Positions 23,901 to 31,300 of a DNA stretch of 64,000 nt are shown here, in pieces. Origin of the DNA: Apoda limacodes (Eukaryota > Arthropoda > Insecta > Lepidoptera > Limacodidae); the NCBI GenBank assembly GCA_946406115.1, contig OX291556.1:10446501-10510500 (forward strand). The letters run 5' to 3'. The position numbers and the translations under genes were made by a program. Within the stretch, counting starts at the first letter, position 1, and each line of letters begins with the position of its first letter. The notes under the pieces were generated by a model. That model worked only from the letters and a program-made list of their open reading frames with translations. It searched no databases and was not told where the DNA came from.

Positions 23901-25021
23901 AAAAACTACCTAAATTTTATCGATATTTTTAGATGGCGCACAGTTACACTCGTAACTAAAGATATTGACCACTATCTTAAATGATTTTTGACTTTCGTAA
24001 AGTAGCTTCCCGCCGAGAACTTTAACTCTTTTCGATTCAACCTTTAGGTTTTTTATTTGTTTTATCAAAATAATTGATGATTGACCCGTGTTACAGCGTT
24101 GCGTTATTCGACGGGCGACGGCGAATACAAGGCGGAGGCACTACGGCTAGCCAACTGTCTGGTAAACGTGCGAGCCATCATACAGCACTTCTCGCCCAAA
24201 ATCGATGCTTGGCTTGAATCCCAAAGCCTCTCTACGCCCACTGAAGAACAGGTCAATTCATGACAAGTATACTAATATTAAATTTATATTTTAGGTGAGA
24301 TAGAACACTGAGATTTCTCGGAAATCAACATGCCTAATTTGCGTATTTACTTTTTCTATTTAATCTGGGGTTTTTTTTTTTATTTAGGTTTGTCATGGTT
24401 TTCTAAGGAAATCAATTACTTTACACCATTTTTACTAAAGCAGTAGCTTGGTTTTTACTGGAGACGATATTTATTTTGTGAAATTCAAATATTTTTATAT
24501 TTTTGTGTAAAAAAATATGTCCATCCGCTTAACAATAAAAAAATTGACAATCTAAGTCAAAATGTATTAAAAAGAATTTTACTTACAAAATTTGAGACCG
24601 TTTGCTAGAAATAAAAACCGGTCTACTGCGAGTTGGGAGTTTCTTAATGACCCAAAAACTGTTGAATTTGTAAGTTTGTACCTACGCCCAATACTAGAGA
24701 TTTACCAAGTTGGTTTAAGACCATAGACTTCTCATAGGTTTTTCTGTAATCTTTAGAACGTAACGGAGTATCTGTGTTGTTTTTTTTTTTACTTTTTTCT
24801 GGTTTTAGATACTAGAAGTAGTCCGGAAAAACTACGAGAGCCTGATACTGAAGCTGCAAGAAGGTCTGGAGAGCTACAGTCGGTACGAAGAGCGGTCGCA
24901 CCGCACGCTGCTGGGCGCGGTGCGGCGCGGCGCTGCGGCGGGCGCGCGGCTGCGGCTCGATGCTGCGTCACTGCACAGACACACCGCTGACCTGTTGTCG
25001 CACTACACCGCCATACAGTGA
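5678..25021 (+). CDS. ARMH3: ARMH3 (C10orf76 / DUF1741 family) Golgi armadillo-like protein, 13 coding exons
   Basis: Exons: 5678-5946, 6965-7125, 8885-9052, 10013-10124, 10597-10764, 11026-11167, 11758-11837, 16423-16555, 19999-20083, 20667-20899, 23156-23282, 24097-24251, 24809-25021. They sum to 2046 nt, or 681 codons plus stop, and every intron is GT..AG with matching phase. The protein follows human ARMH3 almost end to end, for example [52 protein letters not shown] and [15 protein letters not shown]. The family is all-helical, without catalytic motifs or membrane segments. In vertebrates it is a cytosolic and Golgi-associated factor that binds the lipid kinase PI4KB and supports Golgi PI4P and secretion. 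Introns 7 to 10 carry most of the transposon load. The gene is convergent with CCDC149. Confidence 0.95.
5947..6964 (+). other. ARMH3 intron 1
   Basis: AT-rich. I see no repeat terminus or coding segment that I can identify. Confidence 0.6.
6965..7125 (+). CDS. ARMH3: ARMH3 exon 2, residues 90-143
   Basis: Follows TTCCAG and encodes [20 protein letters not shown] then [13 protein letters not shown], aligned to the family's VVNALQTLCALIRG region. It ends TCA-G before GTAAAT, phase 1. Confidence 0.92.
7267..7510 (-). repeat. hAT-like MITE copy 1 (truncated)
   Basis: Begins CAGAGGCGGCTCGTCCTAAG and continues with strong similarity to the reverse complement of 63238-63553 (TAATTATCTACTTA, TTAATTATTATGCTTC, GGAATTGCACTGA). 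The opposite terminus is not recognisable. It lies in ARMH3 intron 2. Confidence 0.7.
7511..8884 (+). other. ARMH3 intron 2, remainder
   Basis: AT-rich, and no feature was recognised. An open frame on the opposite strand at 8757-9029 is the shadow of ARMH3 exon 3. Confidence 0.5.
8885..9052 (+). CDS. ARMH3: ARMH3 exon 3, residues 144-199
   Basis: After TTTTAG it encodes [20 protein letters not shown] and then [20 protein letters not shown]. This matches LKSLCLKLLLCLVTVTDNI of the human protein. It ends CAC-G before GTTAGT, phase 1. Confidence 0.93.
9490..9665 (+). repeat. Common lepidopteran interspersed repeat (GTCCGTCCGCCCGTCC motif)
   Basis: Contains GACCCTATTACTAAGACTCC, a run of GTCCGTCC units and CACCAGGCTGTATCACATGA, a combination I recognise as a very common lepidopteran repeat. 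Its upstream part, GACTTGCACTTGACTGGTTT, is the reverse complement of the CCGGTCxAGTGCGAGT motif at about 24613 and 46413. Confidence 0.6.
10013..10124 (+). CDS. ARMH3: ARMH3 exon 4, residues 200-236
   Basis: [20 protein letters not shown] then [18 protein letters not shown] follows the human protein closely. It is flanked by TTGCAG and GTTAGT and ends in phase 2. Confidence 0.95.
10597..10764 (+). CDS. ARMH3: ARMH3 exon 5, residues 237-292
   Basis: [17 protein letters not shown], then a Gly-rich insert and [16 protein letters not shown], matching human SALTNMVGSMFIADA. Donor AACAG/GTAACC, phase 2. Confidence 0.94.
10800..11015 (+). repeat. Dispersed repeat shared with ARMH3 intron 8
   Basis: TGGCCTTTGTGATATGTTTTC, TTCTATGTATG and ACTAGGACTTCATAAGTCCC recur with variations at 19415-19445 and 19575-19910. 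This indicates copies of one unnamed dispersed repeat in two introns of the same gene. Confidence 0.55.
11026..11167 (+). CDS. ARMH3: ARMH3 exon 6, residues 293-340
   Basis: [20 protein letters not shown] matches human [20 protein letters not shown]. An Ala/Ser/Pro-rich disordered stretch follows, in the same place as the Pro/Thr-rich loop of the human protein. It ends AATCAG before GTACAT, phase 0. Confidence 0.95.
11758..11837 (+). CDS. ARMH3: ARMH3 exon 7, residues 341-366
   Basis: [20 protein letters not shown] then VTFFQY, matching human SNLLITFLKY. It is preceded by TTTTTTCAG and followed by GTGAGT, an excellent donor, phase 2. Confidence 0.92.
12318..14206 (+). mobile_element. LINE A: 5'-truncated, frameshifted non-LTR retrotransposon (Jockey/CR1-like)
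   Basis: Starts within the endonuclease-RT linker (ASNAVGSD-like) and runs through [47 protein letters not shown] and the catalytic LYADD at 12993-13004. The thumb segment [18 protein letters not shown] follows and it ends WNALPF. Several frameshifts and stops make it dead. The 3' UTR has the hairpin-like GAGATCGCTTATTAGCGATAAGACCGCC at about 14105-14132 and the tail GCAATAAAGTATATTATTAG. It sits in ARMH3 intron 7. Confidence 0.85.
13098..13457 (+). pseudogene. LINE A reverse transcriptase thumb/connection fragment
   Basis: 119 open codons beginning [20 protein letters not shown] and including [15 protein letters not shown] and [16 protein letters not shown]. This is the region after the YADD palm motif. 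A TAG replaces a sense codon after LTEEQLNKL, and homology resumes as [16 protein letters not shown]. Confidence 0.8.
14693..14988 (+). repeat. 296-bp direct duplication inside LINE B, copy 1
   Basis: Nearly identical to 15064-15359 (one difference noticed near AAGGATTC[T/A]AATA). The two copies are separated by 75 bp of AT-rich DNA, so the duplication is much younger than the LINE's decay. Confidence 0.85.
15064..15359 (+). repeat. 296-bp direct duplication inside LINE B, copy 2
   Basis: Second copy of the unit at 14693-14988, from GTGTTAAAAAACGACCGTGG to TTGGCCTATAGTGC. Different DNA follows each copy. Confidence 0.85.
15386..16080 (+). pseudogene. Degraded transposon-associated ORF (unassigned arthropod family)
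   Basis: In shifting frames it reads DRWAKNQMK, then [17 protein letters not shown] and [13 protein letters not shown], and later [15 protein letters not shown]. Near 16000 comes a -LLLILDPFI- block. I recall this word order from a repetitive arthropod protein family, probably from a DNA transposon, but cannot name its superfamily. Many stops and frameshifts show that it is dead. It lies in ARMH3 intron 7. Confidence 0.5.
16423..16555 (+). CDS. ARMH3: ARMH3 exon 8, residues 367-411
   Basis: [20 protein letters not shown] then [20 protein letters not shown] matches human SSIVMQDTKDEHR and [20 protein letters not shown]. Preceded by TTTTCAG, followed by GTAAGC, phase 0. Confidence 0.95.
16556..17576 (+). 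other. ARMH3 intron 8, 5' part
   Basis: AT-rich with a short GC-richer patch at about 16915-17030. I could not assign any element to it. Confidence 0.4.
17835..18722 (+). pseudogene. LINE B reverse transcriptase ORF remnant
   Basis: 295 codons. The first 16 or so come from Helitron sequence and the true RT part begins about 17884. [15 protein letters not shown] and CYADD are the palm motifs. [15 protein letters not shown] and [16 protein letters not shown] are the conserved C-terminal segment. A stop after FLPRTLKL precedes NELPAKIF. Confidence 0.8.
17884..18916 (+). mobile_element. LINE B 3' half (reverse transcriptase to poly-A), inserted in the Helitron
   Basis: Contains an almost intact 295-codon frame from [20 protein letters not shown] through YADD (18000-18011) and [20 protein letters not shown], then [24 protein letters not shown] residues. 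After one TGA it continues NELPAKIF to a stop near 18856. It ends GGCGGACCGTAAGCTTGTTTGC and an A-run. AGACAC occurs on both sides (17878-17883 and 18917-18922), consistent with a target-site duplication. It is 5' truncated and lacks the segment following the palm domain, so it is probably inactive. Confidence 0.88.
19415..19910 (+). repeat. Dispersed repeat cluster shared with ARMH3 intron 5
   Basis: GTTAGGACTTCATAAGTCCC (19427-19446), TGGCCTATATAATATGTTTTC (19598-19618) and GTACTAGGACTGTATAAGTACC (19876-19897) echo 10850-11000. The segment at about 19793-19829 (TTATGTCAATAAAGGATATTATTATT) looks like a retroposon 3' tail. Confidence 0.5.
19999..20083 (+). CDS. ARMH3: ARMH3 exon 9, residues 412-439
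   Basis: [20 protein letters not shown] then QPLASTLI matches human VNLHRMPMRHRK. Preceded by TTTTTTTTACAG and followed by GTACTT, phase 1. Confidence 0.94.
20667..20899 (+). CDS. ARMH3: ARMH3 exon 10, residues 440-517
   Basis: Encodes [40 protein letters not shown] and [20 protein letters not shown]. All align with the most conserved helices of the family. Flanked by TTTCAG and GTTTGT, phase 0. Confidence 0.96.
20960..22470 (+). mobile_element. LINE A second copy, heavily decayed (endonuclease to RT)
   Basis: Begins with endonuclease words in one frame ([20 protein letters not shown] and [11 protein letters not shown]). After 21680 it has RT words in broken frames ([22 protein letters not shown], palm region lost to GDDL), and near 22380 the -WNTHIL- region. 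The order matches LINE A at 12318-14206, but this copy reaches further 5' and is far more degraded. It lies in ARMH3 intron 10. Confidence 0.7.
23156..23282 (+). CDS. ARMH3: ARMH3 exon 11, residues 518-559
   Basis: [20 protein letters not shown] then [20 protein letters not shown] is nearly the human sequence ([33 protein letters not shown]). The exon ends ATG-G before GTATGA, phase 1. The open frame continuing into the intron is not coding. Confidence 0.96.
23283..24096 (+). other. ARMH3 intron 11
   Basis: AT-rich with a GC-richer stretch at about 23745-23900 that I could not assign. Confidence 0.5.
24097..24251 (+). CDS. ARMH3: ARMH3 exon 12, residues 560-611
   Basis: [20 protein letters not shown] then [20 protein letters not shown] matches human ALVNIRAIINHFNPKIE. 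It follows GTGTTACAG and ends GAACAG before GTCAAT, phase 0. Confidence 0.95.
24605..24660 (+). repeat. Fragment of a CCGGTC-AGTGCGAGT-type lepidopteran repeat
   Basis: AAAAACCGGTCTACTGCGAGTTG resembles AAAAACCGGTCGAGTGCGAGT at 46412-46432 and the inverse at about 9495. I recognise this as a widespread lepidopteran repeat head. Confidence 0.45.
24809..25021 (+). CDS. ARMH3: ARMH3 exon 13, residues 612-681 and stop
   Basis: [20 protein letters not shown] then [15 protein letters not shown] aligns with human [26 protein letters not shown]. The last 45 codons are very GC-rich and Arg/Ala-rich, unlike the other exons, and have drifted from the human tail. The product ends LLSHYTAIQ. The TGA is at 25019-25021. 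Confidence 0.94.
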   Translation: MLEVVRKNYESLILKLQEGLESYSRYEERSHRTLLGAVRRGAAAGARLRLDAASLHRHTADLLSHYTAIQ

Positions 25022-26270
25022 ACACGCAAGTTAGGTGTCATGTTTTTATCCAAACTCTAAAAAAAAGTTTCGAGAGGGAGAAATTATCTGCGTATGATAT
25101 TTTTTTTCACAGAAATAGCTGGATACGGATGAGACAGGATACTTTTTATCAGGATTAGATATTAACGTAGCAATGGGGTGATCTGATATTTTTGCTCAGG
25201 ACAACAATAGCTAAAGAGATGCAGAAGGACCTAGGATATTTTTATCTTGATCTAAAAATATCCACGGGAAATAGATTATTCGTGGTTAAAGAAACGTAGG
25301 AATGGGGTGACTTGATTTTTGGCAAATCTGCTAGTGATGGAGCAATTTTAAACTTGGAAATTATATGTGTAGTATTTACCCTCGAAGGCGGTCTCCATTT
25401 ACTTATCACGCTCGTAATTTATTAATTTTTAAATTCTTAAAAAGGCACCATTGCTACGAGCCAGGTTTGGAATGTCGCATTGTCTTGCAAAAACAGGATT
25501 TATTATGATTATTTCTCTTATTTTTTTTAATAACATTCCAAAGTTTTTGAAGTATAAATACTATATGGCAGTCATTGTATTTTTTTAGTTAGTAGCAAGA
25601 TTCATTCATAGTGACCCTGAGTTTCGAAGTCGACTTTTAAACTTGAAACTTAGGGACACTTATTCTGAATGAAATAATCGAGCCAAACATTTTACCGTGT
25701 TTGACAATGGCCTGCATTTTCCATTACGATGAGACATTTTCTAATTAATACTTTGGAAGATTTGCCCTTCATGACCATTCTCAGGATTTTCCGAGCGTAT
25801 ACGTTTGGAGGGGAGGGTTTAGCGCACTAAGTAGATATGTAACGGACTTCTTTTACTAATTATTTGTGTCAGGTTTTAATGAGCATGCCATTAGTTACAT
25901 TAGAATCATAGTTTTTTAGCTGTACAAAAATAATAATTATATGTATATTGTCAACAGACTGGTCTACCCTGTGACAGAAACGATATGAAATCCAAGCAAT
26001 AACTATACACATACAAGTTAAAATGTATGATGTAGTTATTTGACTGCTAAAATATTTTTTTTACATTTTATTTATTAATGTGTTAATGAGTGTATATACT
26101 TCCAACTGTATAGGAAGCTTTATCAGTGTTTATTATGTTACTTTTTCTTATAATTATTCCTATATAAATGTTTAATTAACGTAATACTTATTTTCTTCAA
26201 TATTAGTGGTAAGGGATTAGGCGCGTTTTGTTCGCAGCTTCAATGTCATGATCCAACCAAGCAAAAAGTC
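25022..26270 (+). other. ARMH3 3' UTR and spacer
   Basis: No coding signal. I could not fix the polyadenylation site, as no isolated AATAAA lies close to the stop. Confidence 0.4.
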
Positions 26271-26274
26271 ATAA

Positions 26275-26485
26275 ATCTGAATGACAGTTATTATATATTC
26301 TGTTAGTAAAAAGAATTAGTTCTGTTTTGCTGGTGTTTACCGCCAGTTAGTTTTCGTTGCACCAAATTTCCACTTTTACCAGTGCTTCCATGAGGTAATT
26401 TAGTATGCCTTCATCTCTGCCACTGGTAAGTATGGACAGGTCGTCAGCATAGCCCACGGTATAGTCCTTGAGGGCAGCCTTTTGC
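26275..26485 (-). pseudogene. LINE reverse transcriptase palm fragment
   Basis: On the minus strand it reads YTVGYADDLSILTSGRDEGI followed by LVKVEIWCNEN and, after a stop, TSKTELILFTNR. YADD is at 26440-26451. The N(T)SKTELILF word follows the palm in R1/Jockey-type elements. It is a short, isolated, dead fragment. Confidence 0.75.
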
Positions 26486-26639
26486 TACTATGCCCCTGGT
26501 ATATGGGTATCACGAAGTTTTTAATAGATATTGATATGTTCTTTGATATTGTAGAACATTTTGTTTTGTTCTATCATTAATAGTTTCCGCAGCACATGCG
26601 ATTAAAGATATTTTTTTTTTTTTACACCTTGGGTTACAT

Positions 26640-26822
26640 TATTCAAGTATTAGTAGGGATCCTAATTTTTTCTAGTAATAAATATAACCTATGTTACTCG
26701 GGGATCATGTAGCATTCTAATAGTGAATGAATTTTTGAAATTGGTGCAGTATTTTTTGAGTTTATTCGTTACAAACATACAAAAATACAAATCTTTATAA
26801 TATTAGTGCATAATGACATAGC
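26640..26822 (+). mobile_element. RTE-type LINE 3' end
   Basis: TATGTTACTCGGGGATCATGTAGC, GGTGCAGTATTTTTTGAG and ACAAATCTTTATAATATTAGTG form the 3' terminal sequence I recognise from lepidopteran RTE retrotransposons. No coding part remains. Confidence 0.6.
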
Positions 26823-27149
26823 GGTGAACAAAACGCGACTACTATATTATTATTATTGGTATTTCTATGGTATCATTTTGTATTTAAAGCAACTTTCTAA
26901 CTTTTACAATCTATTGAATTAATTTTATTAGGTTTGTATAGAATGTGAGCATTATTGAGAATTTCGATGTTTATTATTGTGTATCGAGTGTAAATAACAT
27001 ATCCCTGATCTCCGATATATTGTAAACCAATATAGTTCAATATAAATATATTGTATATTAAATAGAGTATTTTATCTAGTGTCGCTTAGTTTTATTTACA
27101 TAACTGGCTGCTGAAAAAATTAACTTCCATAATGTTTACACCAAATTTT

Positions 27150-27320
27150 AGTAGTTGTTGGCTTGTTGCCTTAGCCTTTTTACATACCTACTGCAGACAG
27201 GGGCACAGGCTTCTCCTGAAAGAAAGACTTAGCCCAAAGTTCACCATGTTGGTCCAGTGTGGATTGGTCAAGCTGCCACTAGAATGTCAGTTTTTAAGCC
27301 TGAGGCCTCGGCCTCGGCAC
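27150..27320 (+). repeat. Lepidopteran interspersed repeat (SINE or LINE relic)
   Basis: Contains CAGACAGGGGCACAGGCTTCTCC and TTCACCATGTTGGTCCAGTGTGGATTGGTCAAG. These are diverged forms of the AGGxxTTAGxCCACCACGCTGGxCCAGTGCGGATTGG phrase common in lepidopteran repeats. An open frame across it is incidental. Confidence 0.55.
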
Positions 27321-27953
27321 AAATGAACTCAGAAACCTGTAGCAATAGACGGTCACGCATCCTATGAATGACCACGCCTAAAGCTGCGTAACTTCGAATA
27401 TCATTTTCAAAAGACCAATGTAACTAGGCCTAAACTCCTAACAAATGTAGTTTTATTTAATGTATTTATTCAAAAGATTCCAGATAGCTGCTTAAAAGGA
27501 AGGGAAACCAAATAAAAAGTCTGAATAATAAATAAAATCGTGTAATTAATAATACAATGTAAAAGCTAGAAAAAAAACAAGAGCGTTACTTACAGCTTAG
27601 CTCAAACATCGTACATTAAGCTTACGCCATGATACGATTGCGTCGCTTTTCAAGCAATGTGAACCAGATATATATTTAGCTCACTGACAGTTTATTGAAT
27701 GAAGTTATTATTTATTACGCAAAATATATGAAAATCGGTTACACATTAAAATTATCGCATGGAATGGTCCCTAGTTTATATAAAAACTGAAATAAGACTA
27801 GATTTGAATAGACTAGAAAACGTGGGAATGTAAATCTTTGGTACATTTTTATCACTCATCGATTGAGGCGTATCGGTTACACAAATTAACCGCATCATTA
27901 ATACAGTAAATTAAAAAATTAAGTAGCATATTTTTTATTTCTTAATTGTTGCA
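27321..27953. other. Convergent spacer between ARMH3 and CCDC149
   Basis: Holds the CCDC149 3' UTR. On the minus strand an AATAAA lies at 27934-27939, only 15 bases after the CCDC149 stop, and another at about 27466. Neither was decisive. Nothing else was recognised. Confidence 0.35.
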
Positions 27954-28317
27954 CTACCCATTTCCATTTGGCTTTAACTCCAACAAAGCTTCCTTTACCA
28001 GTTCTTCTAATTCGATGGGCAATACCGTTTTGGAAGTATTCACTTTGTTATCATCATAATTCGCTTCGTCGTAATCACCAAGTGATTCACTATTCTCGTT
28101 AGAATCATCTTCGCTGTCGAAGAATTTACTTTTTTTGCTTTCGTTGTTATTTTGAGTGTCACTACGTTTCTCTTGAGACTCATCCGATTTGGCAGAGTCT
28201 ACTTCGGGTAGAAGTTCGTCCAGTAACATTTGCGCTGGAAATATGGGCACGTATTTGTCTCCGTTACACCAACTCTCCAATGTTTTCTCTAATTCTGTTA
28301 TTCTGTTGGCTAAAATC
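27954..28317 (-). CDS. CCDC149: CCDC149 exon 7, residues 331-451
   Basis: Starts after TTTTTTTACAG with QILANRITELEKTLESWCNG and YVPIFPAQMLLDELLPEV. An acidic low-complexity tail and TVLPIELEELVKEALLEL follow. Stop at 27954-27956. Confidence 0.88.
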
Positions 28318-31300
28318 CTGTAAAAAAATCATAAATAATAATGATACTTCGCGTCCTGATAAAAAAAAATTACAGTATACATTTAAACATTGTAGGAGAC
28401 ATAATAGAGCTAAAGCAAGAAGAAGAGATAATACTTCTATATTATTATTAAACTGTCAAATTGAGAAACCCTTTAAGAATTTTTTTGAAGTCGTTTTAAA
28501 ATATTAAGACTCTTGACATGACAAAGTCATCAGATTTTGATGAAACTAATTACGATTTATAGTTAAAAAAAAACCAGCTCGATAAGATATGTATGTTGTA
28601 GATACTTTACAATTAAAAAAATTATGCAAAAGAATAATATTTTTTTTACATAAATTTGTATTGATTTTTATATTATTGATATAATTTCAAAACACTTATT
28701 ATTGCATTATATATAGAACTAATCACAATATTCTTTAACGCGCCGTACATATTTTCAGAGAGTAGGTATAGTGTTGGTACCGTCACTAACATTATACGAT
28801 GGTATGGAGCGTTTTTTGCTCGGTTGAAAAAGATACTAAGCAGCCTCAAAATGTAAATATATCAAAAAGTAGTTATCAAAGGAAAATTTTACTTTGACAT
28901 GTTTCTAATTTTCAGTAATCTTTCATAATACAAAATAAAAAAATCTATACCAATATAATAAAGAGGAAAGGTTTTATTGTTTGTTTGTTTTTATTGAATA
29001 GGCTCCGAAACTACTGGACCGATTTGAAAAATTCTTTTACCATTAGAAGCCGATATTATACCTGATGAACATAGGCTACTTTTTACCGCGGGAAAATGCT
29101 TCATTCCTACGGGAAAACGGGTAATAGGACAACGGGTAGTAAGAATTATCCTTCCGTACTTATCTTTTTCACATAATTTCTTAACGGCTGAACCGATTGG
29201 GTTGACATTTTATATGGGTAGGTATTTCGATAGTTTCCTGGATGATTTAAAAATACAATTAGACCTGGTAGGTGGGGGCTGCTTTCGGTATGTCAACTAC
29301 TAAACGGCTTGACCGATTGGGTTGAAATTTTGTATGTGTATTTCCATGGTTTCACAGACACGAATGTATTATGCCATTAAAGAGAAAAGATTTGAATGTT
29401 TGTTTTTTTTCTATAATTGAGGAGTTGCCGTGAGAACCTACGCCGATAACGAAATTTAGGGCAGGCGAAGCCGCTGGCAGAAGCTAGTAATAAATAATAA
29501 CGTATAAAAAATGGAGCCAACTAGTCTACTGTACGATAACGTCAATAGGTAGGTATTAAGATAAAAATAATAAAAACGGGAGAGGATGTAGGATAACATT
29601 ATCAATGGTAAACATACTGATTTGTCTTCCGTTGATGTTGCAGAGCTACTGATTTATCATTTAAAGCTTCAAAAAGGCCCAGACACAATGACTTTAACTC
29701 CCTTACTGAAGTTCTGTTAGTTCCCAGTTTGGAGTCCATGTTCAAGAAATTACGAACTAAAACAATAAGAATTGTTTACAATGTCGCCAACGCATGACTT
29801 AGGAATATATGAATAATTACAGATTCAAGTGCACAAGAAAGGGACAAGTATATTTCCTATTTCCAAGATAATGCGAAAATGTCAAATAACTGTTAAGCAA
29901 ATTATTTCATAAACTGACGTCTAAACTATGTTTTCCAATTTTAACCTTATACATATCGACGACATCAGTGCAGGACCTTGTAAATTCACAAAACCTGTTT
30001 TTATAAACAATTTTTATAAAAAAAAAATGTAATACAAACGAAGGCATTTTTTTTATTTCAGGGTCGTTAGGTTGGTTATAGATACATAGGTTAGAATTAT
30101 ATTTGTAATAAATAATTAATAAACACGAATTCATCATTTACAAGGAAAAGCACTTATTAATTATGTTGGAACATAGTAGAAACAAGGTAACGCATTATTT
30201 AGGAATGAAACAAGCTTTGATAATAAGTAAGTTAATATTGAAAAAATCCTAAATTATGACCACCAATTAGGCACTATGAATGTTGTGAGTAGAAAAGTAC
30301 TACCTACCCTGTTTTTGTGTCATGACATCGGGATAACCTTTTCTAATGTTGACGGAATCACTTTTGTTTCTGTTCTCCAAAAGACACTGAAAAATTAAAA
30401 TATAAATACAGAATTAATTAATTTTATGCTTGCAGTCCGTGCCTTACCAAATTTGTAAACAGTGGAATTAATTCCCGCATTGTTTTTGATCATTAGGAAA
30501 AGACACATGGGTTAGAGCTACTGATATCACATTTTGATTTTTATTACCACTACCACACTACTCACCCAGCTAGAATGAATTATGGGACGACAATGAATGC
30601 AAACCCTTATAAAAGAAGAATTATCTATATTGGATTAATAATGTTTCAGGTAATTTGGGGTAAAACAAACAAAACAATCAAATCTGTTTCTTATTTCCAA
30701 AAAAAAATTGGCAAATTGAGAACTTCTTTCTTATTTAGAAGTCTGTAAGAAACCTTGTCATAATTATTCTGGGATATTACACACAGCGCCATTTGTAGCC
30801 ATGTAAACGCCATTTAAACCAGATAACAGATACTTCATATTTTTTTTCGTAAATACATACAAATTATACATAGAAAACACATAGACTCAAGGCAGACACA
30901 AATGTTTTTCTTTGTTCGAGAAACAAAACAAAGGCAGTAACTACTACCAACTAAGCCATGGAGCCGCCAAACTATAACAATATAAAAACGTAATTTCTTT
31001 AAAATACACATCACCTTGTATTTTGTTAGTGTCCTTTTAATAATTTCTTTTTCAATTTGCAGTTGTGTGATCCTTTCGTGAAGGTATTTATTTTCCATGA
31101 TCAATGCATCTAAATCCACTATAGGTTTGGGTGGATCAGCATCCTCGGGTCCTTGCGACTTTACCCTGGTAGATAAAATGTAGCTGATCTGGTGATTTAA
31201 CCTCTGCACTTTATTTTTGTAGTAGTCTCTATCACAAACAAGTTCTTCCTTCTCTTCAAGGAGAGCTCGATAATCTAGTTGAATTTGTTGGTACTAAAAG

